A stretch of DNA of 32,471 nucleotides from an uncultured Paraglaciecola sp. (GCF_913058035.1 NZ_CAJXPA010000037.1:1-32471); one strand, 5' to 3'. Shown: positions 7,673-18,239, numbered from the stretch's first letter. The notes: generated from the letters alone by a model not told the origin. A program made the numbers and translations.

Positions 7673-9166
7673 ATGAATAAAGAAATTCTGTTAGTGGCTG
7701 AAGCCGTTTCAAATGAAAAACAAGTTCCGAGAGAAAAAATCTTCGAGGCGTTAGAGTTTGCTATAGCAAGTGCTACAAAAAAGAAAAGCGAAAGCGAAAT
7801 TGAAATTCGAGTAAGTATTGACCGTGAAAGTGGTAGTTTTGAAACTTTTCGACGCTGGCTAGTCGTTGCAGACGATCATGTGCAAGAGACTCCTACGGCT
7901 GAAATGTCGTTGTCTGCTGCTCAGATGGACGAACCAGACAAAAAGTTAGGTGAATTTGTTGAAGAGCAAATCGAGTCCATAGCATTCGACCGAATAACCA
8001 CACAAACGGCTAAACAAGTTATCGTTCAAAAAGTACGTGAAGCTGAACGTGATCAGGTATTAGCGGAGTATGAAGAGCGTGTTGGTGAACTAGTTACAGG
8101 TACAGTTAAAAAAGTTAATCGCGATAATGTGATTATTGATCTAGGCAATAACGCCGAAGGTGTCATATACCGAGACGACATGTTACCGCGTGAAACATTT
8201 CGCCCAGGTGATAGAGTACGTGGATTGCTTTACGTTATTCGTCCTGAAGCCCGTGGTGCTCAATTATTTATTAGTCGTACACATCCAGATATGCTGGTTG
8301 AACTGTTTCGTATTGAAGTGCCAGAAATCGCCGAAGAAACGTTAGAAATAAAAGCTGCGGCTCGTGATCCAGGTTCAAGAGCAAAGATTGCCGTTAAAAC
8401 CAACGACAAACGTTTAGACCCTGTTGGAGCTTGTGTAGGTATGCGTGGTTCACGTGTCCAAGCTGTATCAGGTGAGTTAAGCGGTGAGCGTGTTGACATC
8501 GTGCTTTGGGACGATAATCCTGCACAATTTGTTATCAACGCTATGGCACCAGCGGAAGTGGCATCTATTGTTGTTGATGAAGACAAGCATTCAATGGATG
8601 TTGCTGTTGAATCAGACAATTTAGCCCAAGCGATAGGTCGAAGTGGTCAAAATGTTAGATTAGCCAGTCAACTGACCGGTTGGGACTTAAATGTAATGAC
8701 GGTAGAAGACTTAAATGCCAAACATGAAGAAGAAAATTCAAAGGTATTAACTGTCTTTACTGTGGGTTTAGAAATTGACGAAGATTTTGCTTCTATTTTA
8801 GTAGATGAAGGCTTCACCACACTTGAAGAAATAGCTTATGTGCCCATCAACGAATTACTCGATATTGATGGTTTAGATGAAGAAATGGTCGAAGAGCTAA
8901 GAAGTCGTGCTCGGGCAACATTAACAACTCGCGCATTAGCCACAGAAGAATCACTTGAAGCTGCAGAGCCAAAAGAAGAGCTGTTAAACCTTGAAGGTAT
9001 GGACAGGCATGTTGCCTATACCCTTGCAAGTCGCGGCATTACCGATCTTGAAGGCCTTGCAGAACAAGGTACTGATGAGATTTCAGATATAGAAGAATTA
9101 AGCGATAAGAAAGCGGGTGAGTTAATTATGGCTGCCCGTAATATCGTTTGGTTTAACGAAGAATAG
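7673..9166 (+). CDS. nusA: Transcription elongation/termination factor NusA
   Basis: NusA binds RNA polymerase and nascent RNA and modulates pausing, termination and antitermination. At 497 residues it is the long gammaproteobacterial form. The polymerase-binding N-terminal domain starts [15 protein letters not shown]. The S1 domain (about residues 135-200) begins at [20 protein letters not shown]. Two KH domains (to about 345) include [19 protein letters not shown] and [19 protein letters not shown]. Two C-terminal acidic repeats follow. GAGG (7664-7667) precedes the ATG by 5 bases. In E. coli NusA controls its own operon, so the terminators in the leader are plausible targets (inference). 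Confidence 0.98.
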   Translation: MNKEILLVAEAVSNEKQVPREKIFEALEFAIASATKKKSESEIEIRVSIDRESGSFETFRRWLVVADDHVQETPTAEMSLSAAQMDEPDKKLGEFVEEQIESIAFDRITTQTAKQVIVQKVREAERDQVLAEYEERVGELVTGTVKKVNRDNVIIDLGNNAEGVIYRDDMLPRETFRPGDRVRGLLYVIRPEARGAQLFISRTHPDMLVELFRIEVPEIAEETLEIKAAARDPGSRAKIAVKTNDKRLDPVGACVGMRGSRVQAVSGELSGERVDIVLWDDNPAQFVINAMAPAEVASIVVDEDKHSMDVAVESDNLAQAIGRSGQNVRLASQLTGWDLNVMTVEDLNAKHEEENSKVLTVFTVGLEIDEDFASILVDEGFTTLEEIAYVPINELLDIDGLDEEMVEELRSRARATLTTRALATEESLEAAEPKEELLNLEGMDRHVAYTLASRGITDLEGLAEQGTDEISDIEELSDKKAGELIMAARNIVWFNEE

Positions 9167-9187
9167 GTCAACAGGAGGAATTCCCAT

Positions 9188-11788
9188 ATGGCAGAAGTAT
9201 CCATAGAAAAACTTGCCACTGATATAGGCACTTCGGTTGACCGATTGGTTCAGCAATTTAAAAGTGCAGGTATTGTTAAAGTAGCCGGTGGTGAAGTAAC
9301 AGAAGATGAAAAACGTATATTATTAGACTTTTTAAGTAAGCAACACGGTGGTGCTGGCTCAGAAGGACCTAAGCGCATGACATTACAACGTAAGACAACT
9401 AGCACTTTGAGTGCCGGTAAGTCTAAAGGCGTAACTGTTGAAGTGCGTAAGAAGCGAACGTATGTGAAACACACAGATGTTGAAGAAGCTAATATTGCTG
9501 AAGAAGAAGTAAAGCGCCTAGCTGAAGAACAACAGGCTCAACTTGAAGCTGAACAACAAGCAGCTGAAAGTGCAAGAAATGCTGCAGAAGAAAAAGCTCA
9601 AAAAGCGGCTGAGTCAAAAGCTAAAGCAGATGCAGAACGTCTTGCCCGCGCTGATAAAGCTAAAGAAGCTCGTGCCGCTGAAGAATCAGCTCTAAGCCCA
9701 GAAGAAAAAGCAGTGCAAGATCGCAATCGTTCTGAAGCTGAAAAACTTCGCAAGGCGCAAGATGAAGAAATACAACGCAAACTTGAGTTAGATGCTAAAA
9801 ACGCTGCAGAAGAAGCTAAAAAGTTAGCGGAAGAAAATTCTCGTCGCTGGAAAGAAGAAGAAGAACGTCGCAAGAAACAAGAAAAAGAAGAAGTGCATGT
9901 TCATTCAAATCGTTATGCACAAGAAGCTGAAGATGCTGATGATATCAAAACTGAACTTGGCGGACGTAGACGTAAAAAGTCAAAGAAAAATGCTGGTTCA
10001 GAGCTGAAACATGCTTTCAAAAAGCCTGCACAACCGGTTGAACGTGTCGTTCGCATTGGTGAAACAATCACGGTCAGTGAGCTAGGAAGCAAATTAGCTG
10101 TAAAAGCCACAGAGGTAATTAAAGCCCTAATGAAAATGGGTGAGATGGTCACTATTAACCACGTTCTTGACCAAGAAACTGCTGTATTAGTAGTAGAAGA
10201 AATGGGTCACAAATACGAATTGGTTAACGATAACGCTCTTGAAGATGAGTTGATTGCCGACGCTTCTGGTGGTGAAAAAATGAGTCGCGCTCCTGTTGTT
10301 ACCATTATGGGTCATGTTGACCATGGTAAGACATCGTTACTTGACTACATTCGCCGCGCAAAAGTTGCAGATGGCGAAGCTGGTGGTATTACTCAGCATA
10401 TTGGTGCTTACAGTGTAGAGACTGCTAACGGTCGTATTGCATTTTTAGATACACCTGGTCACGCTGCCTTCACGGCAATGAGAGCTCGTGGTGCGGTTGC
10501 CACTGACATTGTTATTCTAGTTGTTGCAGCAGATGACGGTGTAATGCCACAAACAAAAGAAGCAGTACAGCATGCGAAAGCTGCAGGTGTACCGTTAATT
10601 GTTGCAGTTAACAAAGTTGATAAAGAATCGGCAGACTTTGACAGGGTTAAAACAGAATTATCTCAAGTTGAAGTAATCTCAGAAGAATGGGGTGGTGAAC
10701 ACCAGTTTGTTTACGTTTCTGCGAAAACAGGACAAGGCGTGGATGACTTATTAGAAGCCATTAACCTTCAAGCTGAACTACTTGACTTGAAAGCCGTACC
10801 TACTGGGCCTGCAAAAGGTATAGTGATTGAGTCACGTTTAGATAAAGGGCGTGGTCCTGTTGCATCTGTGCTTATCCAAGAAGGTGAGCTTCGTCCCGGT
10901 GATATTATGTTATGTGGTGAAGAATACGGTCGTATTCGAGCTATGCGTGATGAAAACGGTAACGATGTAAAAGTAGCTGGTCCATCAACGCCAGTAGAAA
11001 TCTTGGGCTTGTCAGGAGTACCTATTGCCGGTGAAAATGCATTAGTGGTGCAAGACGAGCGAAAAGCTCGTGAAGTAGCGACAAAACGTCACACCAAACA
11101 ACGTGAACTGAAACTAGCGAAACAGCAAAAAGCCAAATTGGAAAATATGTTTGCCAATATGGAAGCTGGCGACGTTAGCGAATTGAATGTAGTACTTAAA
11201 GCTGACGTGCAAGGCTCTGTTGAAGCTATCTCTGAGTCTTTGATTAAGTTGTCAACTGATGAAGTAAAAGTGAATATTGTTGGCAGTGGTGTTGGTGGTA
11301 TTACCGAAACTGACGCAAGTTTAGCGGCGGCTTCAAATGCAATAGTTATTGGCTTTAACGTTCGAGCTGACGCATCTGCTCGTAAAGTATTTGATGTTGA
11401 AGAGATTGACTTACGTTACTACAGCGTTATCTATCATTTGATTGATGAAGTGAAACAGGCCATGAGTGGAATGTTAGCTCCAGAATTCAGACAAGAGATT
11501 ATTGGCCTAGCGCAAGTACGTGACGTATTCAAATCACCTAAAATTGGCGCAATTGCCGGTTGTATGGTTACAGAAGGTATTGTTAAACGTAACAGCCCTA
11601 TCCGTGTTTTACGTGAAAATGTTGTTATTTATGAAGGTGAACTTGAGTCATTAAGACGCTTTAAAGACGATGCGCAAGAAGTCCGAAATGGGGTGGAATG
11701 TGGTATCGGAGTTAAGAACTACAATGACGTTAGAGTAGGTGATCAAATAGAAGTATTTGAAACCGTTGAAATTAAACGCGAACTATAA
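9188..11788 (+). CDS. infB: Translation initiation factor IF-2
   Basis: IF-2 is the GTPase that places initiator tRNA on the 30S subunit and promotes subunit joining. The 866-residue protein has the IF2-N domain at the start, then a long Ala/Glu/Lys-rich charged helical region (about residues 100-260). A second IF2-N-like domain precedes the G domain. There [16 protein letters not shown] (near residue 375), [16 protein letters not shown] and NKVD are intact. Domains II-IV end with the fMet-tRNA-binding C-terminal domain. A very strong AGGAGG (9172-9177) precedes the ATG, well suited to high output. The initiator tRNA gene sits upstream in the same region. A hairpin terminator separates infB from rbfA. 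Confidence 0.99.
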   Translation: MAEVSIEKLATDIGTSVDRLVQQFKSAGIVKVAGGEVTEDEKRILLDFLSKQHGGAGSEGPKRMTLQRKTTSTLSAGKSKGVTVEVRKKRTYVKHTDVEEANIAEEEVKRLAEEQQAQLEAEQQAAESARNAAEEKAQKAAESKAKADAERLARADKAKEARAAEESALSPEEKAVQDRNRSEAEKLRKAQDEEIQRKLELDAKNAAEEAKKLAEENSRRWKEEEERRKKQEKEEVHVHSNRYAQEAEDADDIKTELGGRRRKKSKKNAGSELKHAFKKPAQPVERVVRIGETITVSELGSKLAVKATEVIKALMKMGEMVTINHVLDQETAVLVVEEMGHKYELVNDNALEDELIADASGGEKMSRAPVVTIMGHVDHGKTSLLDYIRRAKVADGEAGGITQHIGAYSVETANGRIAFLDTPGHAAFTAMRARGAVATDIVILVVAADDGVMPQTKEAVQHAKAAGVPLIVAVNKVDKESADFDRVKTELSQVEVISEEWGGEHQFVYVSAKTGQGVDDLLEAINLQAELLDLKAVPTGPAKGIVIESRLDKGRGPVASVLIQEGELRPGDIMLCGEEYGRIRAMRDENGNDVKVAGPSTPVEILGLSGVPIAGENALVVQDERKAREVATKRHTKQRELKLAKQQKAKLENMFANMEAGDVSELNVVLKADVQGSVEAISESLIKLSTDEVKVNIVGSGVGGITETDASLAAASNAIVIGFNVRADASARKVFDVEEIDLRYYSVIYHLIDEVKQAMSGMLAPEFRQEIIGLAQVRDVFKSPKIGAIAGCMVTEGIVKRNSPIRVLRENVVIYEGELESLRRFKDDAQEVRNGVECGIGVKNYNDVRVGDQIEVFETVEIKREL

Positions 11789-11827
11789 GTTTGCTTTAGG
11801 TTTAATCAGCTTTTAGCTAATGAAAAT

Positions 11828-11852
11828 AAACGGAGGCTACGGCCTCCGTTTT
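11828..11852 (+). terminator. Hairpin terminator between infB and rbfA
   Basis: AAACGGAGGC (11828-11837) pairs perfectly with GCCTCCGTTT (11842-11851) around a TACG loop, and the downstream strand is T-rich but interrupted by G. It probably attenuates rather than fully stops transcription into rbfA, since no strong promoter was seen in the remaining 40 bp. Confidence 0.65.
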
Positions 11853-11890
11853 GTTTCTGAAAAAGAATTTAGGTATTAGGAGATATTAAC

Positions 11891-12319
11891 ATGGCCAGAG
11901 AATTTTCACGTACCGACAGAGTCGGTCAACAGATACATAAAGAAATTGCCAGTATTTTACAAAACGAGTTTAAGAACCGTGATCCACGCCTTGGTATGGT
12001 GACGGTATCTGGTGTCGAAGTATCGCGGGATTTAGCTCACGCTAAAATTTACGTGACGTTTTTTGAAAATGATGAAGAACAAGTCAAAAATTACCTGACT
12101 ATCCTTGAAGATAATAAAGGTTTTATTAGAACGTTACTAGCCAACAGAATGCGTATGCGTGCTGTACCAGCAGTAAAATTTGTTCGTGATGGTTCCTTAG
12201 CTGAAGGCATACGTATTGCCAATTTGGTAAGTGACACGCTAAATAAAGACGAAGAGCGCGCAAAACTTGCTGGCCGCTCTCTTGACGAACAAGAGTCTAA
12301 AACAGACGAGCAAAAGTAG
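11891..12319 (+). CDS. rbfA: 30S ribosome-binding factor RbfA
   Basis: RbfA binds the immature 30S subunit and is needed for 16S rRNA 5'-end processing and cold adaptation. The 142-residue protein begins [18 protein letters not shown] and carries the single KH-like fold, with [21 protein letters not shown] and [15 protein letters not shown] as in E. coli. The C-terminus is a charged tail. AGGAGA (11878-11883) precedes the ATG. truB starts 5 bp after its stop, so the two are almost certainly co-transcribed. Confidence 0.97.
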   Translation: MAREFSRTDRVGQQIHKEIASILQNEFKNRDPRLGMVTVSGVEVSRDLAHAKIYVTFFENDEEQVKNYLTILEDNKGFIRTLLANRMRMRAVPAVKFVRDGSLAEGIRIANLVSDTLNKDEERAKLAGRSLDEQESKTDEQK

Positions 12320-12324
12320 TTATT

Positions 12325-13284
12325 ATGGCAAGAACAAGAAAAGGTCGTGCCGTTAATGGCATTATATTGCTTAATAAGGGGTTAGGCTTATCATCTAATC
12401 ATGCTTTGCAACAAGTAAAACGTATGTTTAACGCAGCAAAAGCGGGTCATACTGGTGCTTTAGATCCTTTAGCAACAGGAATGCTACCCATTTGTTTAGG
12501 AGAAGCGACCAAGTTTTCTCAGTTTTTATTGGATACTGATAAAACGTATCAAGTTACCGCTAAACTCGGAGTACGCACGACAACTTCAGATGCAGACGGT
12601 GAAGTTGTCGAAACACACCCAGTCGACGTGTCTGAAACACAACTAGTTGCTGCATGTGAACAGTTTAGAGGGCCTATCAAGCAAGTTCCTTCGATGTTTT
12701 CAGCATTAAAACACCAAGGCAAACCGCTTTATTTCTATGCTCGTCAGGGTATTGATATACCTAGAGAAGCCCGAGATATCACAATATTTAGCTTGTCTAT
12801 AGAAAGGTTTGAAGCCGATGAAGTAGATATGACAGTGCACAGTAGTAAAGGTACTTATATTCGTTCATTGGTGGATGATATTGGCCAGCTTTTAGGTTGT
12901 GGTGCTTATGTGAGTAAGTTGCACCGCACACAAGTGACTGATTACCCTGCTGATAAAATGATGACGATGGCAGAATTACAAACACTTAGAGATGAAATTG
13001 ATAATGAAACGGCGGATTTACTAGATAACCATACTTTTAATACCATGGACCAATTATTAATGCCGATGGACTCTGCAGTCAAAACGCTCGATTCAGTTAA
13101 TTTAGAACAAATCGCTGAAGGTTTTTTTAGAAATGGTAATCCAGTGAATTTCATTGGGACTTCTGAATACCCTGAAGATACATTAATCCGCGCTTATAGC
13201 AAGGATAGTGGATTGTTTTTAGGCGTTGGTTTTATCGATACTGACGGCAAAGTAGCCCCTAAACGTTCAGTTGTTTATTGTTAG
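12325..13284 (+). CDS. truB: tRNA pseudouridine-55 synthase TruB
   Basis: TruB makes the universal pseudouridine at position 55 in the tRNA T loop. The 319-residue protein contains the catalytic motif [15 protein letters not shown] with nucleophile Asp47, then [19 protein letters not shown] and the PUA-like C-terminal domain. It follows rbfA by 5 bp with only a poor ribosome site, which suggests translational coupling. Order and content match the conserved rbfA-truB-rpsO arrangement. Confidence 0.97.
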   Translation: MARTRKGRAVNGIILLNKGLGLSSNHALQQVKRMFNAAKAGHTGALDPLATGMLPICLGEATKFSQFLLDTDKTYQVTAKLGVRTTTSDADGEVVETHPVDVSETQLVAACEQFRGPIKQVPSMFSALKHQGKPLYFYARQGIDIPREARDITIFSLSIERFEADEVDMTVHSSKGTYIRSLVDDIGQLLGCGAYVSKLHRTQVTDYPADKMMTMAELQTLRDEIDNETADLLDNHTFNTMDQLLMPMDSAVKTLDSVNLEQIAEGFFRNGNPVNFIGTSEYPEDTLIRAYSKDSGLFLGVGFIDTDGKVAPKRSVVYC

Positions 13285-13337
13285 TGTATGAAAGCTCTTA
13301 CATGTGTAGCATTTATCACATTATACAGTTAAAAAAC

Positions 13338-13365
13338 TTGTCATTAAGTTTAGCGTAGCTATAAT
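13338..13365 (+). promoter_or_regulatory. rpsO promoter
   Basis: TTGTCA (13338-13343) and a perfect TATAAT (13360-13365) have 16-bp spacing, followed by the GC-rich discriminator ACGCCC. It gives rpsO its own start independent of the operon, as in E. coli. TATAATACGCC is shared exactly with the tRNA-fMet promoter. Confidence 0.85.
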
Positions 13366-13379
13366 ACGCCCTCTTTTTG

Positions 13380-13405
13380 ACCCGCTGAATTAGTGATTGG
13401 CGGGT
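13380..13405 (+). promoter_or_regulatory. rpsO leader hairpin, candidate S15 control site
   Basis: ACCCGC (13380-13385) pairs with GCGGGT (13400-13405) in the 5' leader, about 35 nt before the start codon. In E. coli S15 represses its own translation by binding a leader pseudoknot. This hairpin is in the right place, but a pseudoknot was not worked out. Confidence 0.4.
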
Positions 13406-13441
13406 TGTATCTTTAAACTCTTATTTACTGGAGAAAATTTT

Positions 13442-13711
13442 ATGTCACTAACCACAGAGCAAACGGCAACAATCATTGCTGACTATAGCGTTAAAGAAAA
13501 CGATACAGGTTCACCTGAAGTTCAAGTTGCATTGTTGACGCACAACATTAATAAACTTCAAGGTCATTTTAAAGAGCATAAGAAAGACCATCATTCTCGT
13601 CGTGGACTTCTTCGCATGGTTAGCCAACGTCGTAAGTTACTTGATTACCTTAAGGGTAAGAACGTTGAACGTTACCAAGATCTTATCAAACGTTTAAGCC
13701 TTCGTCGTTAA
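13442..13711 (+). CDS. rpsO: Ribosomal protein S15
   Basis: S15 is a primary 16S rRNA-binding protein of the 30S platform. The 89-residue product is full length and nearly standard, with [20 protein letters not shown] and [20 protein letters not shown]. The open frame extends 15 codons upstream, but the ATG at 13442 with GGAG about 10 bases before it gives the family's N-terminus MSLTTEQT. A strong terminator follows directly. In most gammaproteobacteria pnp comes next; here it does not. Confidence 0.98.
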   Translation: MSLTTEQTATIIADYSVKENDTGSPEVQVALLTHNINKLQGHFKEHKKDHHSRRGLLRMVSQRRKLLDYLKGKNVERYQDLIKRLSLRR

Positions 13712-13724
13712 TTGACTTAAGCTT

Positions 13725-13755
13725 TAAAAAAAGAGACGCGAAAGCGTCTTTTTTT
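13725..13755 (+). terminator. Terminator of rpsO
   Basis: AGACGC (13734-13739), loop GAAA and GCGTCT (13744-13749) lie between an A-rich stretch and a T6 run. The stem is extended by A-T pairs. The GNRA loop and U tail make a strong terminator. Confidence 0.9.
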
Positions 13756-14422
13756 ATGCCTGATGAAAAGTTTCACATTTTGTGAATTAGGTATTAGTCA
13801 GAGGTTATTCTAGTAAATTTTCTAATAGCGTTTGAACAAATAAATGAATGGATGCGCTTACCGGCCTGCTTGCTGTTTTTGACTCGAATCCCGCGCGGCA
13901 GGCGCCTTCCAACCCTTACCCTTTTTGCTGCAACTAAGAAGAGTCACCAGAAAAAATCCGCTCGAGGGTAGTGCACTCCAAACAGTTATTTTGTGAATTA
14001 AACAGGGCAATCGTCATGAAATACGCCATTATTGCAAACCCAAACCTACATCTGATGCAACCTTAGTTAAAGCAAACATAAATCGATATTTATCGAACTA
14101 TTAATAAAGGACAACAACTAGTGTTATTTATCAATGAATGACGTTTTTGTTTGGGCCAGCCTTTGGTCTTACTCTGTAAAAGCATAATACCAAATTTTGC
14201 CATTATCCTTAGTGGTGGAACTCAAGAATAAAATTATAACGCAGGAAATCAGTTACAACTTTCACATGTCAGCTTGTTAATAATGGTATTACCTAACGTA
14301 CTTGGGGCGTTGTCATCCATTGTTCTTCTGCGCGATACAATTTCCAACATGAATGAAATTATAAACTGTACGCCCAAAACACACAATTAACGCTGGTTAT
14401 TACGTTATGAGATTATGGTCAG

Positions 14423-14457
14423 TTTGTACTTTGTACTTTGTAGTTTGTAGTTTGTAT
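14423..14457 (+). repeat. Five-unit heptamer tandem repeat
   Basis: Five consecutive 7-base units TTTGTA followed by C, C, G, G and T. The array is 35 bp. The unit length is not a multiple of three relative to any real gene here, and no coding role is evident. Confidence 0.85.
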
Positions 14458-14479
14458 TTTTTGTTTTATGCTTTGTTGT

Positions 14480-15178
14480 TGTACTGACGCTATTTACGTT
14501 TGAATTATGTTTTTCAGCTGAATCTATGAGCCTCACAATAGTCAATCTACTGTTGTTAGTATTGTCTAGCTTATCGTTTACTATGTTTTTCCTCTGTAGC
14601 TTTAGACTTACCGGCAAAATGCAATGATTATGTATGTTCAGATTACTGCAGTGGGCATCATTCATTTCGTGCTTGCCAGCATGGCGGGGTCACCTGTTTT
14701 TGCTATAAGCAGGGTTATCAATGACTCTTTTTATAACGCGATGTTATGGCTCAACCCGAACGGTATTAGCGCATTGCTAGATAATATACATTCAGCCAAC
14801 GTTTATACGAGCATTGAACTACTGACAAGTTACCTAGTTTATCCTCTTTTAACTGTGGCACTGTTTGTGTTGTGTTGACTAAAAAACCTAAGGAAAAGCT
14901 CATTAAAAGCGTGCTTAGTGGATTGATAAGACTAGACTATTACAACTAGTTAACACTAAAGAAAAGCTTGCAAATCGCTTACTTGTGTTACCTTTTATGT
15001 AATTAATCAAAATATCGTATTACTACTATTAATCACTTTTTTTGGTAGTTGTGTGGCCAAATTGATGACGGTTAGTGAGTGGTTATTTCATCACTATTTT
15101 GTATTGCTAGGTCTAAGCGGTTTACCCTTATTTTTATTTGGTATGCTATTTATTTGCTCAGATAACCTGTGTCGTTAA
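14480..15178 (+). pseudogene. Possible membrane-protein remnant
   Basis: Three rightward hydrophobic segments lie in different frames: LTIVNLLLLVLSSLSFTMFF near 14530-14590, an 84-codon frame at 14624-14878 with ELLTSYLVYPLLTVALFVLC at its end, and LFHHYFVLLGLSGLPLFLFG near 15080-15140. Together they look like one multi-pass membrane protein split by frameshifts and stops. A faint likeness to ABC-2 type permeases is only an impression. Chance hydrophobic frames in AT-rich DNA are the main alternative. Confidence 0.3.
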
Positions 15179-16064
15179 AGTGTGACTTGCGGTATTGTTG
15201 ATATTTGAGTATTTTAATCAAATCCATGCCAATCATATCTGCACTAGGGGTATCCCATGCCTTATCACATCGCTATAGGTAAATAGCGCTAGAACGAAAG
15301 GATTTACTTTGTAAACCACCTATTGCATAGCAAGGGCTTGCACCAGGCTGTGCCGCTCTTTATTTTAAGAGAGTCCCGCTCTGGGGTATCAGAAAAAAGG
15401 TTAGCAATAACAACTTACTGCAAAGTTCGTTACCCGATCAAAACACTCTACAGTTACGGTATTACAGGGATAGGCGCAGTTATGTGAGCTTTGAACCGCC
15501 AAATTTTTGGCTTTGGTACCTAAATCTCGCGTAAACCACACTAGTTTTCATGTCGTGTTTGTGTGGTGTGGCCTCCATCAAACAGTCCGCATTACATAAT
15601 AATAACGTCGGCAAAACGAAATAAAGCTAAACAAACATTGCCGACATGACAAAAACATAGGTACAAAAGCACTAATCGATGATTTGGGCGCAAAGGCTTG
15701 AATAGGTTTTGGATATAGAAATGGAAACCTTGAGCTAAAGTATATTTTAATGCTTATGAAAAATGCCATTTTATGCTAATTATACTTCTCAATTTATTAC
15801 TTTTTAGTAAGAGGTAAGCTGCCAATGCCGAGCTCATAAATAGTAAATGTATTTTGTTGTCGTTAAAAAGTGACAAGAAATAATCTTAACAAACTGTTGC
15901 CTACTTATCCAAACACTTGTTACCTTGGTACTCAGTCTGTAAAGCTATAGAAAAAGTAACTGACTAGAAGGGATTCGAGTTAAAGCCTATCAGGACGATA
16001 GCGTGAAGACTGCTCTTGATTGTTTTCTAAACAAAGATATGAAAGAACTAGCTGTTTTTAGCTC

Positions 16065-16091
16065 AAAAAAAAGCGAACAATTAAGTTCGCT
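16065..16091 (-). terminator. Terminator of gltA
   Basis: Read on the minus strand, an AGCGAAC stem (pairing 16072-16078 with 16085-16091) is followed by eight T residues (A run at 16065-16072). It lies just after the citrate synthase stop codon. Confidence 0.88.
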
Positions 16092-16112
16092 ATTTTTAAA
16101 AATGATAAAACA

Positions 16113-17393
16113 CTATTTGTCGATTTTATTATACGGACGTTGTGCTTCACCCGTATACAACTGACGTGGACGACCTATTTTTTGACCAGGTTGGCTCAAC
16201 ATTTCATGCCAATGTGATACCCAACCAACGGTTCTTGCTAAAGCAAAAATACATGTAAACATGTTGGTAGGAATACCAATCGCTTTCAAGACAATACCTG
16301 AGTAAAAGTCTACATTCGGAAAGAGTTTTTTCTCTGCGAAATAGGGGTCACTCAAAGCAATTCTCTCAAGCTCCATCGCGACGTTTAGAAGTGGGTCATC
16401 AATATTAAGCTCAGCTAAAACTTCATGGCAACTTTCACGCATGACAGTAGCGCGAGGGTCGAAATTTTTGTAAACTCGGTGACCAAACCCCATTAAGCGG
16501 AAAGGGTCGTCCTTATCTTTGGCTTTAGCAATAAACTCAGGTATTCGGTCTACTGTGCCTATCTCTTCAAGCATATTTAAACAAGCTTCATTGGCTCCGC
16601 CGTGGGCAGGTCCCCACAAAGAAGCAACACCTGCGGCTATACAAGCATAGGGGTTGGCCCCTGAAGAACCTGCTAAGCGAACTGTAGACGTAGACGCATT
16701 TTGCTCATGGTCAGCATGCAAAATAAATATTCTATCGACTGCCTTAGCTACAGCAGGACTGCTCTTGTACTCTTCGGCAGGTACAGAAAACATCATGTTT
16801 AAGAAGTTCTCTGCGTAACTTAATTCGTTTTTAGGATAAACAAATGGTTGACCGATATTATACTTGTAACACATAGCAACTAAGGTGGGCATTTTAGCCA
16901 CTAGACGGTAAGCACTTCGCAACCTTTGCTCTGGGTCATGAATGTTTAAGTCGTCGTGATAAAATGATGACATAGCGCCAACAGACCCACATAACATTGC
17001 CATTGGATGTGCATCGCGTCTGAAGCCTCGGAAAAAATTATTCAGCTGATCATGCACTAAAGTGTGGCGAGTAATCGTGTCTTTAAAATCTTTATATTCT
17101 TCTTTGTTAGGTGTTTTATCATGCAGTAGCATGTAAACCACTTCAATGTAATCCGAATCACGTGCTAATTCTTCTATGGAATAGCCTCTGTGTAATAGAA
17201 TTCCTTTAGCCCCATCAATGTAAGTAATCGATGACTCGCATGAGCCTGTTGCCATAAAGCCAGGATCATAAGTAAAATAACCATTAGCACCTAGAGACCT
17301 TATGTCTATTACATCATTGCCTGCTGTCCCTGACAAAATTGGAAGTTCGACTTTTTTGTCACCCACTTTTAAAATGGCTATGTTGTCTGCCAT
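16113..17393 (-). CDS. gltA: Citrate synthase
   Basis: Citrate synthase condenses acetyl-CoA with oxaloacetate, the entry step of the TCA cycle. At 426 residues it is the type II, hexameric, NADH-sensitive gammaproteobacterial form. Visible landmarks are the N-terminal beta domain, [36 protein letters not shown] (active-site His), [15 protein letters not shown] (second His) and [13 protein letters not shown] (catalytic Asp in VDFYSG). A GAGGAGAA ribosome site on the minus strand (complement of 17400-17408) precedes the ATG. It is divergent from sdhCDAB-sucABCD across about 470 bp, the standard arrangement, and shares its control region. Confidence 0.98.
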   Translation of the reverse strand: MADNIAILKVGDKKVELPILSGTAGNDVIDIRSLGANGYFTYDPGFMATGSCESSITYIDGAKGILLHRGYSIEELARDSDYIEVVYMLLHDKTPNKEEYKDFKDTITRHTLVHDQLNNFFRGFRRDAHPMAMLCGSVGAMSSFYHDDLNIHDPEQRLRSAYRLVAKMPTLVAMCYKYNIGQPFVYPKNELSYAENFLNMMFSVPAEEYKSSPAVAKAVDRIFILHADHEQNASTSTVRLAGSSGANPYACIAAGVASLWGPAHGGANEACLNMLEEIGTVDRIPEFIAKAKDKDDPFRLMGFGHRVYKNFDPRATVMRESCHEVLAELNIDDPLLNVAMELERIALSDPYFAEKKLFPNVDFYSGIVLKAIGIPTNMFTCIFALARTVGWVSHWHEMLSQPGQKIGRPRQLYTGEAQRPYNKIDK

Positions 17394-17408
17394 GTATTGT
17401 TCTCCTCA

Positions 17409-17864
17409 AAATCGTTTCGTATTCGATAAACAGCACCGTCAGCTATTTACTGGGGGGGAAATCTAAGCTATTTGAACTTATAATGGCTCACAATGTCAAT
17501 TCTAATGCGTTTGTTACTATTAAATATTCACTTCTTTTGCACCTCAAAAGCAAATAAAATTTTGGTCTAGCTTGGTTAAATTTCTTATTAGGCGAGCATT
17601 CACCTATTTAATAACAAATCTTGTCGATATCTTGTTACTTATAAATCTTTAATAAAGAACAATAATTGTATTTGTTTCAATCGCTGGATATACTTCGCGT
17701 GCCTAAGGCACTTACGTGTCGGAAAGATTATGCTACTTAACTTTTCTTTAACAAAGTGGCAACATTCTTAGGGAAAAGATTTAGAATTTTAGCAATAAAT
17801 TAACATTTAATATGTTAATTCGCCGAAATGTTTTAACCACCTACGGGTAAAAAGAGCGATAAAC
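17409..17864. other. gltA-sdhC divergent control region
   Basis: An AT-rich, non-coding 456 bp between the two TCA units, expected to hold both promoters. A small perfect hairpin, GTGCC-TAA-GGCAC, lies at 17699-17711. A long palindrome near sdhC is listed separately. I could not choose -35/-10 boxes with confidence. Confidence 0.6.
17798..17820. promoter_or_regulatory. Palindrome before sdhC, ArcA-box-like
   Basis: AATTAACAT (17798-17806) and ATGTTAATT (17812-17820) form a perfect 9-bp dyad with a 5-bp spacer, ending 44 bp before the sdhC start. On the minus strand it contains ATTAAATGTTA, which matches the end of the E. coli ArcA consensus GTTAATTAAATGTTA. ArcA represses sdh in E. coli when oxygen is low. 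Function here is inference. Confidence 0.45.
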
Positions 17865-18239
17865 GTGAAAAAACAAAGACCAGTTAATTTACAACTCAAT
17901 ACGATTAGTTTCCCTCCCGCAGCTATCACCTCAATTCTCCACCGTATTACGGGCGTCGCAATGTTTTTTGCTTTGATGTTTGTGATCTGGGCTTGGGCTA
18001 CGTCTGTATCATCCAAACAGGGTTTTGTTTTTGTTCAAGAACAAATGGCAGGTCCTTTGGGTAAGTTTGTTGCGATAGGAACCATCTCCGCATTGACTTA
18101 TCACATTTTAGGAGGAGTTAGACATATGATTATGGATATGGGTTATTGGGAAGAACTTAAGTCAGGTGACATCAGTGCGAAGTCTATTATTGCTGCATGG
18201 ATCATTTTAACTATCTTAGTAGGAGTTGTATTATGGTAA
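17865..18239 (+). CDS. sdhC: Succinate dehydrogenase cytochrome b556 subunit
   Basis: SdhC is one of two membrane anchors of complex II. With SdhD it binds heme b and ubiquinone. The 124-residue protein has the signature KKQRPVNLQLNTISFPPAAI at the start, SILHRITGVAMFF (quinone-site region) and three membrane helices. The heme ligand corresponds to His80 in LTYHILGGVRHM, matching E. coli His84. The start is a GTG at 17865 with a weak AAGAG upstream. The frame continues upstream with residues resembling the E. coli N-terminus, but no start codon is there. Its end overlaps sdhD by 7 bases. Confidence 0.95.
   Translation: MKKQRPVNLQLNTISFPPAAITSILHRITGVAMFFALMFVIWAWATSVSSKQGFVFVQEQMAGPLGKFVAIGTISALTYHILGGVRHMIMDMGYWEELKSGDISAKSIIAAWIILTILVGVVLW

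Larger units (their letters stand above)
13756..16064. other. 2.3-kb gap with decayed sequence
   Basis: No intact gene with a start, ribosome site and recognisable product was found on either strand. Short coding-like stretches broken by stops occur, including a possible membrane-protein remnant at about 14480-15178. On the minus strand at about 15190-15420 there is another run of coding-like residues interrupted by stops that I cannot assign. Also present are a heptamer repeat (14423-14457) and an 8-bp inverted repeat (GTCGGCAA 15607-15614, TTGCCGAC 15638-15645). The stretch reads as a graveyard at a rearrangement point between two conserved blocks. Confidence 0.55.

Noticed and set aside
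13850..13990. Rightward frame resembling the start of cobalamin synthase (LLFLTRIP)
   Set aside because: The likeness is a few residues only, the frame stops quickly and no downstream cobS motifs follow.
14423..14457. Repeat array as a CRISPR
   Set aside because: Units are only 7 bases with no spacers and no cas genes nearby.
14405..14665. Leftward 86-codon frame over the heptamer array
   Set aside because: Low-complexity Thr/Lys/Asn/Tyr-rich translation of the repeat, with no ribosome site or family.
17339..17557. Rightward frame across the gltA start
   Set aside because: It overlaps the gltA N-terminus antisense and continues into promoter DNA; no ribosome site or family.
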